64,000 bases of DNA from the NCBI GenBank assembly GCA_023663345.1, contig JAMPHR010000003.1, positions 196,786 through 260,785 on the forward strand, read 5' to 3'. The position numbers and the translations under genes were made by a program. Below, one piece after another: positions 26,272-36,924 of this stretch. Below the pieces are notes generated by a model. It was given only the letters and a program-made list of their open reading frames with translations. It had not been told where the DNA came from and made no database searches. Numbering within the stretch: the stretch's first letter is position 1; each line of letters starts with the position of its first letter. This stretch comes from Paenibacillus sp. Lineage in GTDB: Bacteria > Bacteroidota > Bacteroidia > Bacteroidales > Muribaculaceae.

Positions 26272-26307
26272 TAATGACGGCGAAATGTCGATAGGAAGGA
26301 TAGCGGA

Positions 26308-26682
26308 ATGTCGGCGATAGAATGTGTGGCCGTGGCCGGAGGTGGCGCCGTGGGGTGTCTGTGCCGTTATATGGTGCAACAGATGCCTCTGCTCGGGGCC
26401 GACCGCACGTGGCCCACGCTCGCGGTGAATATAATAGGATGCCTGCTCATCGGGTTTATCGCCACTCTCATTGACGGTTGTGGCGGGATGAAAGGGCTCC
26501 GGCTGTTGCTGGTGACCGGCTTCCTTGGCGGGTTTACCACCTATTCGACATTTACGATGGATGCCGCCTCGCTGGTGAGAGCCGGAGAGACGGTGAAGGC
26601 ATTCGGCTATGTGGCGGTGACGCTCGTGGCCGGATTTGCCTCATTTATAGCAGGGCGTGTACTTGCAGAAAGATTGTTATGA
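26308..26682 (+). CDS. crcB: Fluoride ion channel FluC/CrcB
   Basis: 124 residues with four hydrophobic segments. Signatures: GGAVGCLCRYMV, PTLAVNIIGCLLIG (pore Asn) and GFLGGFTTYSTFTMD (the TYSTF box lining the fluoride path). It works as an antiparallel dimer to expel fluoride. A single gene, so the homodimeric form. Its stop overlaps the nth start (ATGA at 26679-26682). No fluoride riboswitch was seen in the 36 bp after pheS. Confidence 0.95.
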   Translation: MSAIECVAVAGGGAVGCLCRYMVQQMPLLGADRTWPTLAVNIIGCLLIGFIATLIDGCGGMKGLRLLLVTGFLGGFTTYSTFTMDAASLVRAGETVKAFGYVAVTLVAGFASFIAGRVLAERLL

Positions 26683-27317
26683 CTATAAAAGAACGTTACA
26701 GCAGGGTGCTCGAGATATTCGAGGCCACGATGCCTGTTGCCGAGACCGAGCTGAATTACGAGAATCCTTACCAACTGCTGGTGGCGGTGATTCTCTCGGC
26801 GCAGTGTACCGACAAGAGGGTTAACATGATAACTCCGGCTCTCTTCGAGGCTTTCCCTACACCCGAGTCGATGGCCGGGGCCACAGCCGATGATATATTC
26901 CCTTACATCAAGAGCGTGTCGTATCCCAACAACAAGAGCAAGTCGCTCGCAGGGATGGCGCGGATGCTTGTGGAGGAGTATGGCGGTGAGGTGCCGGGCG
27001 ATATCGACCGTCTGATGGCTTTGCCGGGCGTGGGACGCAAGACGGCTAATGTGATTCTGGCGGTGGTGTACAACCAGGCTGCCATGGCTGTGGATACGCA
27101 TGTGTTCAGGGTGAGCGAGCGTATAGGGCTGACCACCAACAGCAAGACCCCGCTGACCACGGAGAAGGCTCTGATGAAGCATATCCCGCCAGAGATTGTG
27201 CCGAAGGCCCACCATTGGCTGATACTCCACGGGAGATATATTTGCAAGGCACGCAAGCCCGAGTGCATGGATTGCCAGCTCAAGGAGGCTTGCAGGTATT
27301 ATTCAAAAAACAAGTGA
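26679..27317 (+). CDS. nth: Endonuclease III
   Basis: 212 residues from the ATG at 26679, matching the usual length; the open frame that begins upstream at 26478 only overlaps crcB. Helix-hairpin-helix LPGVGRKTANVIL with the catalytic Lys, AVDTHVFRVSERIGL with the catalytic Asp, and the [4Fe-4S] cluster C-x6-C-x2-C-x5-C in CKARKPECMDCQLKEAC. It removes oxidised pyrimidines in base-excision repair. Translationally coupled to crcB. Confidence 0.97.
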   Translation: MTIKERYSRVLEIFEATMPVAETELNYENPYQLLVAVILSAQCTDKRVNMITPALFEAFPTPESMAGATADDIFPYIKSVSYPNNKSKSLAGMARMLVEEYGGEVPGDIDRLMALPGVGRKTANVILAVVYNQAAMAVDTHVFRVSERIGLTTNSKTPLTTEKALMKHIPPEIVPKAHHWLILHGRYICKARKPECMDCQLKEACRYYSKNK

Positions 27318-27347
27318 CAGAACTTTAGAGTGTGTATTTACTGAGAT

Positions 27348-27965
27348 ATGATGCAGGAGACATTGCTGTTTATAATTGAGGTGATAGGAACGCTCGCATT
27401 CGCTGTGAGCGGTATCAGGCTTGCGGCCAAGAAGCATTTCGATTGGTTCGGAGCATATACGATAGGCGTGGTCACGGCTATAGGCGGTGGTACTATACGT
27501 GACCTGTTGCTCGACGCGCCGGTGTTCTGGATGTCGTCGTGGATGTATCTGGCTGTTACGGGTCTGGGTTTTTTCACGGTGGTGTCATTCAGAAAAGTGC
27601 TGACATCCGACTCGAAGTCGCTGTTCATGTTTGACGCGATAGGCCTGGCGCTGTTTGTGATCACCGGTGTGCAGAAGAGCCTTGCTTTCGGTTTCCCGAT
27701 GTGGGTGGCGATGGTAATGGGTGTAATCACCGGCTCGTTTGGCGGTATCACGCGCGACGTGCTCATAAATGAGGAACCGCTCTTTTTCCGCAAGGATATA
27801 TATGCCACGGCGTGTCTGGCCGGCGGTTTCGTGTATTGGCTTACGAGTGTGTGTGGCGGTGAGGAGTGGATGCAGCAGGTGCTGTGTGCGATTACTATCC
27901 TTGTGCTTCGTTGGGGCGCTTTGCGCTACGGCTGGCATCTGCCCGAGATGAAGGAGAAGGATTAA
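27348..27965 (+). CDS. TRIC-family cation channel (former UPF0126)
   Basis: 205 residues, about seven hydrophobic segments arranged as two similar halves, each with the family's glycine-rich kink: AIGGGTIRDLLLD and GSFGGITRDVLIN. Bacterial TRIC proteins form trimeric potassium-permeable channels in the cytoplasmic membrane. It starts 30 bp after nth and ends before a hairpin shared with convergent mscL. Confidence 0.92.
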   Translation: MMQETLLFIIEVIGTLAFAVSGIRLAAKKHFDWFGAYTIGVVTAIGGGTIRDLLLDAPVFWMSSWMYLAVTGLGFFTVVSFRKVLTSDSKSLFMFDAIGLALFVITGVQKSLAFGFPMWVAMVMGVITGSFGGITRDVLINEEPLFFRKDIYATACLAGGFVYWLTSVCGGEEWMQQVLCAITILVLRWGALRYGWHLPEMKEKD

Positions 27966-28022
27966 AGGCTTTTTCCGCAACGGATATATACCCAATAGAT
28001 TGAAGCTATACCAAAAATAAAG

Positions 28023-28059
28023 ATGTCCCCGGCGTGCTGGAAAAGCGCGCCGGGGACAT
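28023..28059. terminator. Bidirectional terminator between the TRIC gene and mscL
   Basis: ATGTCCCCGGCG (28023-28034) pairs with CGCCGGGGACAT (28048-28059), followed by TGTTATTT on the plus strand and TCTTTATTTT on the minus strand. It lies between two convergent genes. Confidence 0.85.
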
Positions 28060-28085
28060 TGTTATTTATCGGTGGGAATGGGGGA

Positions 28086-28517
28086 TTATTTCTTCTCCTT
28101 GAGCAGATCGCGGATCTCGGTGAGGAGCACTTCCTCCTTGGTAGGAGCGGGATCGGGAGCAGGGGCGGGAGCTTCCTCCTGCTTGCGCTTGAGCTGATTC
28201 ATAGCCTTTATGGCAAGGAAGATGCAGAAGGCGATGATGAGGAAGTCGACAATGGTCTGTACCCATGAGCCCCAGTTCATAGTCACCTCGGGGGTGAGCA
28301 CTTCTTGGGTCTGGCTGTCGACGACGGCTTTCTGTATCACCCATTTGTAGTCGGTAAAATTCATGCCACCGGTGGCTACACCCACGAGTGGCATAATGAT
28401 GTCGTCGACGAGCGAGGACACGATTTTTCCGAAAGCGGCACCGATAACCACACCGACAGCCATGTCGATGACATTGCCGCGCATTGCGAATTCTTTAAAT
28501 TCTTTTAAAAGAGACAT
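28086..28517 (-). CDS. mscL: Large-conductance mechanosensitive channel
   Basis: 143 residues from the ATG at 28517 ([20 protein letters not shown]); the frame continues far upstream but without homology. The first helix ([20 protein letters not shown]) is the pore-lining TM1 and is followed by the TM2 region [19 protein letters not shown] and a charged cytoplasmic helix ([12 protein letters not shown]). It opens on hypo-osmotic shock. A -7 box TAACTTTG lies on the minus strand at 28584-28577, 60 bp upstream. Confidence 0.95.
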   Translation of the reverse strand: MSLLKEFKEFAMRGNVIDMAVGVVIGAAFGKIVSSLVDDIIMPLVGVATGGMNFTDYKWVIQKAVVDSQTQEVLTPEVTMNWGSWVQTIVDFLIIAFCIFLAIKAMNQLKRKQEEAPAPAPDPAPTKEEVLLTEIRDLLKEKK

Positions 28518-28722
28518 ATCTATGATGTTGAAGTGAATAATTAAGCAAGTGTCAGAATTAAAAAATGTAATGGATACAAAGTTATTGAAAAATTCCGTAA
28601 ATGATACACGCCGGAGATTAAAATTGTTCACACAAGGAGGGTGAAAAGACCAAAATGTATAATAATGTATAACGAGGCAATATTTTTCGATATAAATGTA
28701 TAGCACATTGGAAAAATATTTG

Positions 28723-28730
28723 TAATTTTG
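28723..28730 (+). promoter_or_regulatory. -7 promoter element of gapA
   Basis: TAATTTTG lies 79 bp before the gapA ATG, leaving an AT-rich leader of about 70 nt. The -33 position reads ATAG and is not a match. Confidence 0.5.
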
Positions 28731-28806
28731 CCGAGGTTAAAAAATAATTGTTTCCAAAGGAATAATTAAGAATCAATTCTAAAAATATACCCAAATTTAT
28801 TTTTAA

Positions 28807-29817
<1,011 letters not shown>

Positions 29818-29845
29818 TCGACAGTCGATAATCCGATAAAATTTC

Positions 29846-29885
29846 CGTCCTCCGCGCCCGTCAGGGTGTGGAGGACGATTTTTTA
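29846..29885 (+). terminator. Intrinsic terminator of gapA
   Basis: CGTCCTCC (29846-29853) pairs with GGAGGACG (29870-29877), followed by ATTTTTT. Confidence 0.9.
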
Positions 29886-30026
29886 TAGGGATGTAAAATG
29901 GGAGGAAGTAGATTATAGACAAACAAGCGCAAAGGTGATAAAATGTTTATTACTGTTAACAGAGTATATTAACAATAATAGATATGTTAAATAATATTTA
30001 TTGCACGATGTTTTTTAGCATAAAAA

Positions 30027-30057
30027 TTTGCAGTGAACGAAATTCTCCTTAACTTTG
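30027..30057 (+). promoter_or_regulatory. Promoter of a short transcription unit upstream of uvrA
   Basis: TTTG (30027-30030), 19 bp, TAACTTTG (30050-30057): full Bacteroidota consensus match. No gene of ordinary size follows; a terminator lies about 35 bp downstream of the predicted transcription start. Confidence 0.75.
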
Positions 30058-30063
30058 CATCAG

Positions 30064-30125
30064 TTTTTCATGGTATTAGATTTAAGGTAAGAAGATTATT
30101 CGTCGGGATGACGGATAATTTTTTT
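30064..30125 (+). ncRNA. Candidate small RNA or leader of about 62 nt
   Basis: The unit runs from the start predicted from the promoter at 30027-30057 to an intrinsic terminator: ATTATTCGTC (30095-30104), loop GGGAT, GACGGATAAT (30110-30119), then TTTTTT. Inside is a six-codon frame MVLDLR (30070-30090) ending just before the hairpin, as in attenuator leaders. No RNA family was recognised. The downstream 130 bp to the uvrA promoter holds no gene. Confidence 0.5.
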
Positions 30126-30257
30126 ATGTACCTACCTGAATACTGTGGAAAGCTGGTCAAGATATAGCTATGTGGGCGATAAGGACGTTATAAAATTATC
30201 CATGATTGTCTCATGCTCGTGCCAGCCGGCAGGAGTGCATGGTGATGCGCGCCATGC
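30126..30257. other. Unassigned stretch between the small unit and uvrA
   Basis: No open frame or known RNA was recognised. It contains a hairpin GCATGG/CCATGC (about 30238-30257) immediately before the uvrA -33 box. Confidence 0.4.
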
Positions 30258-30288
30258 TTTGAAAAGTCAGGGAAATTTTGTATCTTTG
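30258..30288 (+). promoter_or_regulatory. Promoter of uvrA
   Basis: TTTG (30258-30261), 19 bp, TATCTTTG (30281-30288): full consensus match, 20 bp before the ATG. Confidence 0.8.
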
Positions 30289-30308
30289 TATGTTACAACG
30301 ATCTGAAA

Positions 30309-33173
30309 ATGCAAAATAACGAACAAAATATTTCCGTTCGCGGAGCTAAGGTAAATAATCTCAAAAATATAAATGTGGAGATCCCGCGCGGACAGCTGGT
30401 GGTGATCACCGGAGTGTCGGGCTCGGGCAAATCGTCGCTCGCATTCGACACGCTGTATGCCGAGGGGCAGAGGCGTTATGTGGAGAGCCTGAGCAGCTAT
30501 GCGCGCCAGTTCATGGGCAAGATGCCCAAGCCGGAGTGTGATGCCATACTCGGGTTGCCACCGGCCATCGCCATCGAGCAGAAGGTGAATACCCGCAATC
30601 CGCGAAGCACGGTGGGCACATCGACCGAGATATACGATTACCTGCGTCTGCTTTATGGCCGCGTGGGCCACACGTTCTCGCCCGTGAGCGGTGAGGAGGT
30701 GAGGAAACACACGGTGAACGATGTGGTGGAGTTTGCAACTTCATATCCCGAGGGCACACGCCTGGCGGTGCTTGCCCCAGTGGTGCTCCCCGAGGGGAGA
30801 AAGTTAGTGTCGCAGCTCGATGTTTTTCTCAAGGCAGGTTATGCCCGCGTGATGTGCGGGGGAGAGTTCCTGGAGCTTGAGGAAGTGATAGGCGAGATGC
30901 GTGCCGACAAATACAAGGGGAGCGAGAATCCCGAGGACTACAAGCTTGTGGTGGATCGCCTGGCAGTGTCGGGCGAGGAGGACGAGTTGAGCCGACTGGC
31001 CGACTCGGCCGAAACGGCGTTCTTCGAAGGACGCGACAAACTGACCCTGATGGTGTGGGCACCAGAAGGGGAGATTGTGGAGCGTGAGTTCTCCAAGATA
31101 TTCGAGGCCGACGGGATACGGTTTGAGGAGCCGACCGACATGATGTTCAATTTCAATAATCCAGTGGGAGCGTGTCCTACGTGCGAGGGTTTCGGCAAGG
31201 TACTCGGTATTGATGAGCGCCTGGTGGTGCCCAACACGTCGATGTCGGTCTATGACGAGGCTGTGGCGTGCTGGCGCGGGGAGAAGATGAGCGAATGGCG
31301 CTCGGTGTTCATCCACGATGCACAGCAATTCGGGTTCCCGATACATGCGGCGTATGCCGATCTTACACGCGAGCAGAAAAACCTGTTGTGGCACGGTCCT
31401 ACGCCAGCTCAGATGAAAGGCGCAAAGCTGACCTACGGGGAGTTTCCGAGCATCGACAATTTCTTCAAGATGGTTGACAGCAACCAGTACAAGATACAGT
31501 ACAGGGTGATGCGTGCCCGCTATCAGGGGCGCACGATATGTCCCACCTGCGGGGGCTCGAGGCTGAAGCCCGAGGCTTCGTATGTGAAGGTGGGAGGTAA
31601 GACCATCGGAGAGCTTGTGAAGATGCCTGTGGCCGAGCTGAAAGAGTTTTTCGCTACGCTCACACTCGATGATCAGGATGCCAAGATAGCCCGTCGATTG
31701 CTGACTGAGATAAACAACCGCATAGGTTATCTTGTGGAGGTGGGACTGGGATACCTCACGCTCGACCGTTTGAGCAACAGCCTGTCGGGTGGCGAGAGCC
31801 AGCGCATCAATCTGGCAACATCGCTCGGAAGCAGTCTGGTGGGCTCGCTGTATATTCTCGACGAGCCGTCGATCGGACTACATTCGCGCGACACCGGACG
31901 GCTGATAAGCGTGCTGAAGAAGCTGCGCGACCTGGGTAATACCGTAGTAGTGGTTGAGCATGACGAGGAGATAATGCGCGAGGCCGATTACCTGATCGAC
32001 GTGGGCCCTGACGCGGGACGCCTCGGAGGTGAGATCATATTCCAGGGGGATCCGTCGAAGATCGAGGATCTGACCCAGGCTCCGGGGGCAAAGACAAGCT
32101 ACACGGCGCGCTATCTGAGTGGCGCTTTGTCGATACCTGTGCCGTCACAGCGCCGTCGCTGGCGCGACTCCATAGTGGTGAAGGGGGCACGGGAGCACAA
32201 TCTGAAGGATGTGGACGTGACTTTCCCGCTCGGAGTGATGACGGTAGTGACCGGCGTGAGCGGATCGGGCAAGTCGACCCTTGTGCGCGATATTCTCTAC
32301 AAGGCACTCAACCGCAAGCTCGGCAATCCCGGCGATGCTCCCGCTTTCCATCGTGGGCTCACGGGCGACCTGTCGAGGATAAGCGCGGTAGAGTTTGTGG
32401 ACCAGAATCCCATAGGCAAGTCCACCCGCTCCAATCCCGCGACATACCTGAAAGCGTTTGAGGAGATACGCAAACTGTTTGCCTCTACCCAAGGGGCGAA
32501 GCAGATGGGTTTCACTGCCTCGGATTTCTCGTTCAACTCGGACGGCGGACGTTGCGAGGTGTGCAAGGGGGAGGGGGTGATCACCATAGAGATGCAATTT
32601 ATGGCCGATATCACCATACCCTGCGAGGAATGTCACGGACAGCGCTATCAGAAGGAGATACTTGATATAGAGTATCGCGGAAAGAACATATATGATGTGC
32701 TTGAGATGACCATCGACCAGGCCATAGACTTTTTCAGCGAGGAGGCCGGGACGCAGGAGAAGCGCATAGTGAAGCGCCTGAAACCCCTGCAGGATGTGGG
32801 TCTCGGATATATCAAGATTGGCCAGAATTCATCGTCGCTGTCGGGCGGTGAGAACCAGAGGGTGAAGCTCGCCTCGTTCTTCGCGGATGAGTCGAAGCAA
32901 CCCACCATGTACATATTTGACGAGCCGACCACTGGATTGCATTTCAACGATATCGCCACGCTTATGAAGTCGTTTGACCGGCTGATAGCGATGGGGCATA
33001 CGGTGCTTATAATCGAGCACAATATGGATGTGATAAAGTGTGCCGACTATGTGATAGACATGGGCCCCGAGGGGGGCGATGGAGGCGGTACGCTCGTAGT
33101 GGCCGGTACACCCGAAGAAGTGGCCGCCTGCCCGGAATCATATACCGGACAGTATCTCAAGGAGAAGTTGTGA
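30309..33173 (+). CDS. uvrA: Excinuclease ABC subunit A
   Basis: 954 residues, full length. Two ABC ATPase modules: Walker [21 protein letters not shown] and [11 protein letters not shown], signatures [19 protein letters not shown] and [15 protein letters not shown], Walker [13 protein letters not shown] and [13 protein letters not shown]. Zinc modules CPTCEGFG with CPTCGGSR and CEVCKGEG with [10 protein letters not shown]. With UvrB it finds bulky DNA damage for nucleotide-excision repair. No clear LexA-type site was recognised at its promoter. Confidence 0.98.
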   Translation: MQNNEQNISVRGAKVNNLKNINVEIPRGQLVVITGVSGSGKSSLAFDTLYAEGQRRYVESLSSYARQFMGKMPKPECDAILGLPPAIAIEQKVNTRNPRSTVGTSTEIYDYLRLLYGRVGHTFSPVSGEEVRKHTVNDVVEFATSYPEGTRLAVLAPVVLPEGRKLVSQLDVFLKAGYARVMCGGEFLELEEVIGEMRADKYKGSENPEDYKLVVDRLAVSGEEDELSRLADSAETAFFEGRDKLTLMVWAPEGEIVEREFSKIFEADGIRFEEPTDMMFNFNNPVGACPTCEGFGKVLGIDERLVVPNTSMSVYDEAVACWRGEKMSEWRSVFIHDAQQFGFPIHAAYADLTREQKNLLWHGPTPAQMKGAKLTYGEFPSIDNFFKMVDSNQYKIQYRVMRARYQGRTICPTCGGSRLKPEASYVKVGGKTIGELVKMPVAELKEFFATLTLDDQDAKIARRLLTEINNRIGYLVEVGLGYLTLDRLSNSLSGGESQRINLATSLGSSLVGSLYILDEPSIGLHSRDTGRLISVLKKLRDLGNTVVVVEHDEEIMREADYLIDVGPDAGRLGGEIIFQGDPSKIEDLTQAPGAKTSYTARYLSGALSIPVPSQRRRWRDSIVVKGAREHNLKDVDVTFPLGVMTVVTGVSGSGKSTLVRDILYKALNRKLGNPGDAPAFHRGLTGDLSRISAVEFVDQNPIGKSTRSNPATYLKAFEEIRKLFASTQGAKQMGFTASDFSFNSDGGRCEVCKGEGVITIEMQFMADITIPCEECHGQRYQKEILDIEYRGKNIYDVLEMTIDQAIDFFSEEAGTQEKRIVKRLKPLQDVGLGYIKIGQNSSSLSGGENQRVKLASFFADESKQPTMYIFDEPTTGLHFNDIATLMKSFDRLIAMGHTVLIIEHNMDVIKCADYVIDMGPEGGDGGGTLVVAGTPEEVAACPESYTGQYLKEKL

Positions 33174-33207
33174 TATAGCCCTATCGCCTGATAAAAGGGA
33201 GCAAACA

Positions 33208-33256
33208 ATAAAAACCGCCCATTCTGAAAACTGATTCAGAATGGGCGGTTTTTATT
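33208..33256. terminator. Bidirectional terminator between uvrA and the DUF4493 operon
   Basis: ATAAAAACCGCCCATTCTGA pairs with TCAGAATGGGCGGTTTTTAT around a short loop, giving a T-run on both strands. It serves both convergent units. Confidence 0.92.
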
Positions 33257-33288
33257 GCTTATATCTGTTGATATGCGTTGACGGGAGA

Positions 33289-35550
33289 TTAGTAGACAAG
33301 TTCGAGGTCATCGAGCCACATAGTGGAATCCTTACCTCCCACGAAGTAGTCTCCACCGATTGAAGCCGAAGCTACGATCATGATGTTCCTTACCTCAAGA
33401 GATCCGTTCACATCGTTCAAAGGTATAGTAAATTCCACCATACCATCGCCAGGCGTTGCCGAATCGAATACCATTTCACCGTAGGCCACCACATTTGAAG
33501 CATTTTTATCAAAAAGTGTGCGACCTGTTTTCTTAGTCCTCACCACAACGGGCCAGTAATCGAAAGAATTATTTTTACTATCGGTAGCTTCCTCGGTGGT
33601 GCCATCAAGAAGTGCGATATAAATTATACCCTTATCCATGTCACCTTTCTTAAGAGCAGCGTAATCGGATGCTTCGCTTGTGACTGTGGCAGGGGTGTAT
33701 TTGATCCATCCGCGCAGAGCCTTAGGTTTCATATCCCATGAACGTCCCCATCCGAGCACCCCGTCCATTCCATCGGTGGCGAGATATTTTCCGGTAAATA
33801 TATTTCCGGCGGCAAATTTGCCAAGGGCACCGAAACCTACGAATGTACTTTTCAGTTTGGCTGAATAGTTTCCACTGTGCTTTATTGAGCTGTCGGGGGT
33901 AGTGATGCTGCCATCGGCACTTATGGTTGTGGAGCCGTGGTTACCGCTGTCCCAGAACATATTGTCATCACTGCCGGTGTATATCAGATAGGGCTTGGCA
34001 GGCTTGCTCCAATCCTCGAATCCGGCATTAGGTAGCTGGGGATAGGAGAGGGTGTTGAATGTGAGTTCAGGAGATGTGTAGTCATCGACTATGAGACGAT
34101 AGGAGTAATGTGTTCCAGGGGCGAGATCCGAGAGAGAGGCCGAGAGGATCGAGCCGTTAAGGGATCCATCCACGAATGTCCAATCTTCGAAGATGCGCGC
34201 ACTGCCTATGCGCTTAACCTCAAATCCCATACGTGTGCCCGGCTCCTTGATTTCGGCTGAAATGACAGCGGAAGTATAGGTGCTGGAGGATGCCGGGTTG
34301 AGCGAGCCGGGAGCGTTGGAGATTGCGAGCGTGAGCGTACCCGACGAAGTTTTGTTCTTATTGTCAGTGGCTGTCACATTGAGTGAGTGATTACCGACGG
34401 GAAGAGTGTTGAGGAACTTATCGAGGATGTCAATGCGCATGCTTGTGGCCTCGGAGCTGTTCTCGGCTACCATTCCGCCACCCTTGTACATAGTGAATTT
34501 TATGCCGGCATTATCAAGAGTGGTGACATGGGATGCGTCCATGTTCAAGAGGTCGTAGTCGGCAGCGCCGGCAATGTTCTTGAGCATCTCACCTTCGATA
34601 ACGACATTGGTGAGTGGGGAAGATGCTATGATATGGAGTGTTTGTGTGCCTACATTACCCGGAGAAGCCTGGAGAGGACTGGACAGATCGCGGCCATACA
34701 GGTCTTTGATCTCGGGAGCAACGGCGATCTCCACAGGGATTTCGTGGGTAGGATCGTTGGGCTCTGGCACAACGTCAATATCAAAGTAAATACCTCCGAT
34801 TTCGATATCGCCCTGCGACTGATTGTATTTGATGTTAAAAGTATAATGGGTGGCACGGGCAAGATGAGGTTTCTCCGTGATATCCGGATCGACATATTTA
34901 TCGGACTTAGAGAATGATTGTCCTTTTACATCGGTGCCGCCCAGAGTCCAGTTGAAACCATCAGTGCGGGTATTTATCATGAAATATCCGGTCTCGTTGA
35001 GTTTGTCTCCCTCGAATACAAGAGAATGGGATCCGTCAGTGATACCGTCGTTTAGTGATACGGTAAAACTGATGTCGGAGAGCACCTTTTTCAGATTTTC
35101 ATCAATATTGAGAGTGACAAGAGTGTTGCGTACAGGACACTTCACGTTGACCTGTGTGGTGGCTCCAGCAGTGATATTGAAAGACTCACTGCCATGATAA
35201 CGCACCTTGTCCCAGGAGGCAGGCACAGAGTCGCCTACCCATGCTTCAGCGAGATAACCACCGGTGGGGAGGGTGAGGCCGTCGGTAGGGAAATCGCCAA
35301 TGCCATTGTACTTGTAGAGAAGTTGTTTTTTGGAATTGCTGATCCATATGAGTGCCGAGGATGCGAGCTGATTCTTCTCCGATTCAGTTAGCAATCCGGC
35401 ACGTGAAACCTCCTTGATTTCGGTAAGAACAGATGTGCGGAGGGTCATTTTACCTTCGCCACTTTGCGACTGCATCGCTTCATCGCTACAGCTTATGGCT
35501 ACGGCTCCAAGGAGTAGTGAAGATACTATATATAGAATTTTATTTTTCAT
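33289..35550 (-). CDS. DUF4493/PCMD surface lipoprotein
   Basis: 753 residues. The signal peptide ends in a lipobox (LLLGAVAISC, Cys21) followed by acidic residues, so surface exposure is likely. The DUF4493 region comes first (about 30-260: LPTGGYLAEAWVGDSVPASW, VNVKCPVRNTLVTLNIDENL), then immunoglobulin-like beta segments (PASSSTYTSAVISAEI), then a C-terminal PCMD-type putative carbohydrate domain (LPNAGFEDWSKPAKPYLIYT to DSTMWLDDLELVY). Function is unknown; a carbohydrate-binding or adhesin role is inferred from the domain name and location. Last of three related tandem genes. Confidence 0.83.
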   Translation of the reverse strand: MKNKILYIVSSLLLGAVAISCSDEAMQSQSGEGKMTLRTSVLTEIKEVSRAGLLTESEKNQLASSALIWISNSKKQLLYKYNGIGDFPTDGLTLPTGGYLAEAWVGDSVPASWDKVRYHGSESFNITAGATTQVNVKCPVRNTLVTLNIDENLKKVLSDISFTVSLNDGITDGSHSLVFEGDKLNETGYFMINTRTDGFNWTLGGTDVKGQSFSKSDKYVDPDITEKPHLARATHYTFNIKYNQSQGDIEIGGIYFDIDVVPEPNDPTHEIPVEIAVAPEIKDLYGRDLSSPLQASPGNVGTQTLHIIASSPLTNVVIEGEMLKNIAGAADYDLLNMDASHVTTLDNAGIKFTMYKGGGMVAENSSEATSMRIDILDKFLNTLPVGNHSLNVTATDNKNKTSSGTLTLAISNAPGSLNPASSSTYTSAVISAEIKEPGTRMGFEVKRIGSARIFEDWTFVDGSLNGSILSASLSDLAPGTHYSYRLIVDDYTSPELTFNTLSYPQLPNAGFEDWSKPAKPYLIYTGSDDNMFWDSGNHGSTTISADGSITTPDSSIKHSGNYSAKLKSTFVGFGALGKFAAGNIFTGKYLATDGMDGVLGWGRSWDMKPKALRGWIKYTPATVTSEASDYAALKKGDMDKGIIYIALLDGTTEEATDSKNNSFDYWPVVVRTKKTGRTLFDKNASNVVAYGEMVFDSATPGDGMVEFTIPLNDVNGSLEVRNIMIVASASIGGDYFVGGKDSTMWLDDLELVY

Positions 35551-35572
35551 TGTTGTTCAATGTTTGGAGCCG

Positions 35573-36913
35573 TTAGCTACGGAATTTAAGATCTTTGATC
35601 ATTACGTTACCCTTGTTGTCCACGATGGTAATCGTGAAGATGTGGATATCACCTGCATCACCAGCGCTGAGCAGGGGAATGAAGCCGGAGAGATCGAATA
35701 TGATCTCGTCGGTGTGTCCTTTCACGTTATCTCCGGTGGGGAAGTTGATGCTTTCAAGTGTTTCCTTAAGATCTCCGGGGTTGGCCAGATCAAACTCTGG
35801 GGTAAGGCCTATGCTTGCAAGTTCATCGGGGGTAAGGAACGGAGATTCGATCTTCACTTTGAGATTCTCGATAGGTTCCTGAGACTGGAATTTCAGGATA
35901 TAGGTGTCTCCCGAGATGGATATTATACCATCGGGATCGAAACCTGGTTGATCATTGTTGGCACCAAAATCATATTTGATGGAAATTGTTTCGTCCTTGG
36001 GCTGGTCAGGCTTCTCAGGATCTACGGGAGGATTGGGGTTGTCGGGCCATTCCTCGGTGTCGGGATGCTTGTCAGGATCGGAAGGATCGGTACCGGGCTT
36101 AACAGTGCCAGTGATGTCGCTTTCCACCACATCGTAGTCGATGGAGATGCCTCCGTTGGCCCCTATGATGTCGCCATATTCAGGCGGAAGTGTGGGGTCG
36201 CCGGCCTTAAGGCTGAAATTGATCACGTAGTAGTTGCCAGCCTTAACATCAGTTATTTCCTTAATAGCGGATGTCTCCGTACCACGTAACTTACCAGAGA
36301 ACTCAGCTACAAGAGTATTGTTGCCGGGCTCGATATAGAAATATCCAATGCGCTTTTCGGTAGACGACCAGCTGAGGGAAGTGCCGGCGGCACCAGCCTT
36401 TACGTCCACTTTGGAGGTGGCATCCATGGCTTTGATGAACTCTTCGGAGAATCTTACTTCAACCTTTACAGCACTGAAATTGCATGTGACGGTACCGATG
36501 TAGTTGACTTTATTGTTTTCAACGGTAAAAAGTTCGCTCATGCCCTCATAATAGGGTGTTTCCCATGCGGCAGGGGCAGGATTGTGGCTTATAATATTGA
36601 CATAGTACTGGCCAATGGGTAATGTGATGATCTCAGGCATGGATCCATAGGTCCATTGGCATTTATTCCCGTTGTAGGATACTTCCTTGTTGTTTTTGTC
36701 AGTAATAGTGACAATGAAGTTGGATGTGTCGATATTTTTGCCATCAGCACGGCTTATAGCATTGGCGGCCTCATTTACGGCTACAGTCATGTTGGCGCTT
36801 GAGATGTCACCGGTATTGGAGCTTGATACGCCTTCCGGTTCCCAATTGTCACAGGCGCTGAATGTCAATGCCGACGCTAAGGCAACTAATAGAGAATATA
36901 TATTGGTTTTCAT
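35573..36913 (-). CDS. DUF4493 lipoprotein lacking the PCMD domain
   Basis: 446 residues from the ATG at 36913 (MKTNIYSLLVALASALTFSA, then Cys21); the upstream 31 codons of the open frame overlap the neighbour and have no signal. The DUF4493-like part matches its two neighbours: LPIGQYYVNIISHNPAPAAW, TPYYEGMSELFTVENNKVNY, and a Pro/Asp-rich linker (about 270-310: GTDPSDPDKHPDTEEWPDNP). It ends in an Ig-like segment (NVMIKDLKFRS) with no PCMD domain. Middle gene of three, 11 and 22 bp from its neighbours. Confidence 0.8.
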   Translation of the reverse strand: MKTNIYSLLVALASALTFSACDNWEPEGVSSSNTGDISSANMTVAVNEAANAISRADGKNIDTSNFIVTITDKNNKEVSYNGNKCQWTYGSMPEIITLPIGQYYVNIISHNPAPAAWETPYYEGMSELFTVENNKVNYIGTVTCNFSAVKVEVRFSEEFIKAMDATSKVDVKAGAAGTSLSWSSTEKRIGYFYIEPGNNTLVAEFSGKLRGTETSAIKEITDVKAGNYYVINFSLKAGDPTLPPEYGDIIGANGGISIDYDVVESDITGTVKPGTDPSDPDKHPDTEEWPDNPNPPVDPEKPDQPKDETISIKYDFGANNDQPGFDPDGIISISGDTYILKFQSQEPIENLKVKIESPFLTPDELASIGLTPEFDLANPGDLKETLESINFPTGDNVKGHTDEIIFDLSGFIPLLSAGDAGDIHIFTITIVDNKGNVMIKDLKFRS

Positions 36914-36924
36914 TGGTTCTGATA

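Noticed and set aside
26272-26307. Fluoride riboswitch before crcB
   Set aside because: Only 36 bp separate pheS from crcB and no conserved pseudoknot sequence is visible.
28518-28706. N-terminal extension of mscL
   Set aside because: The extra 63 codons are AT-rich, run across a -7 promoter box and do not occur in MscL proteins.
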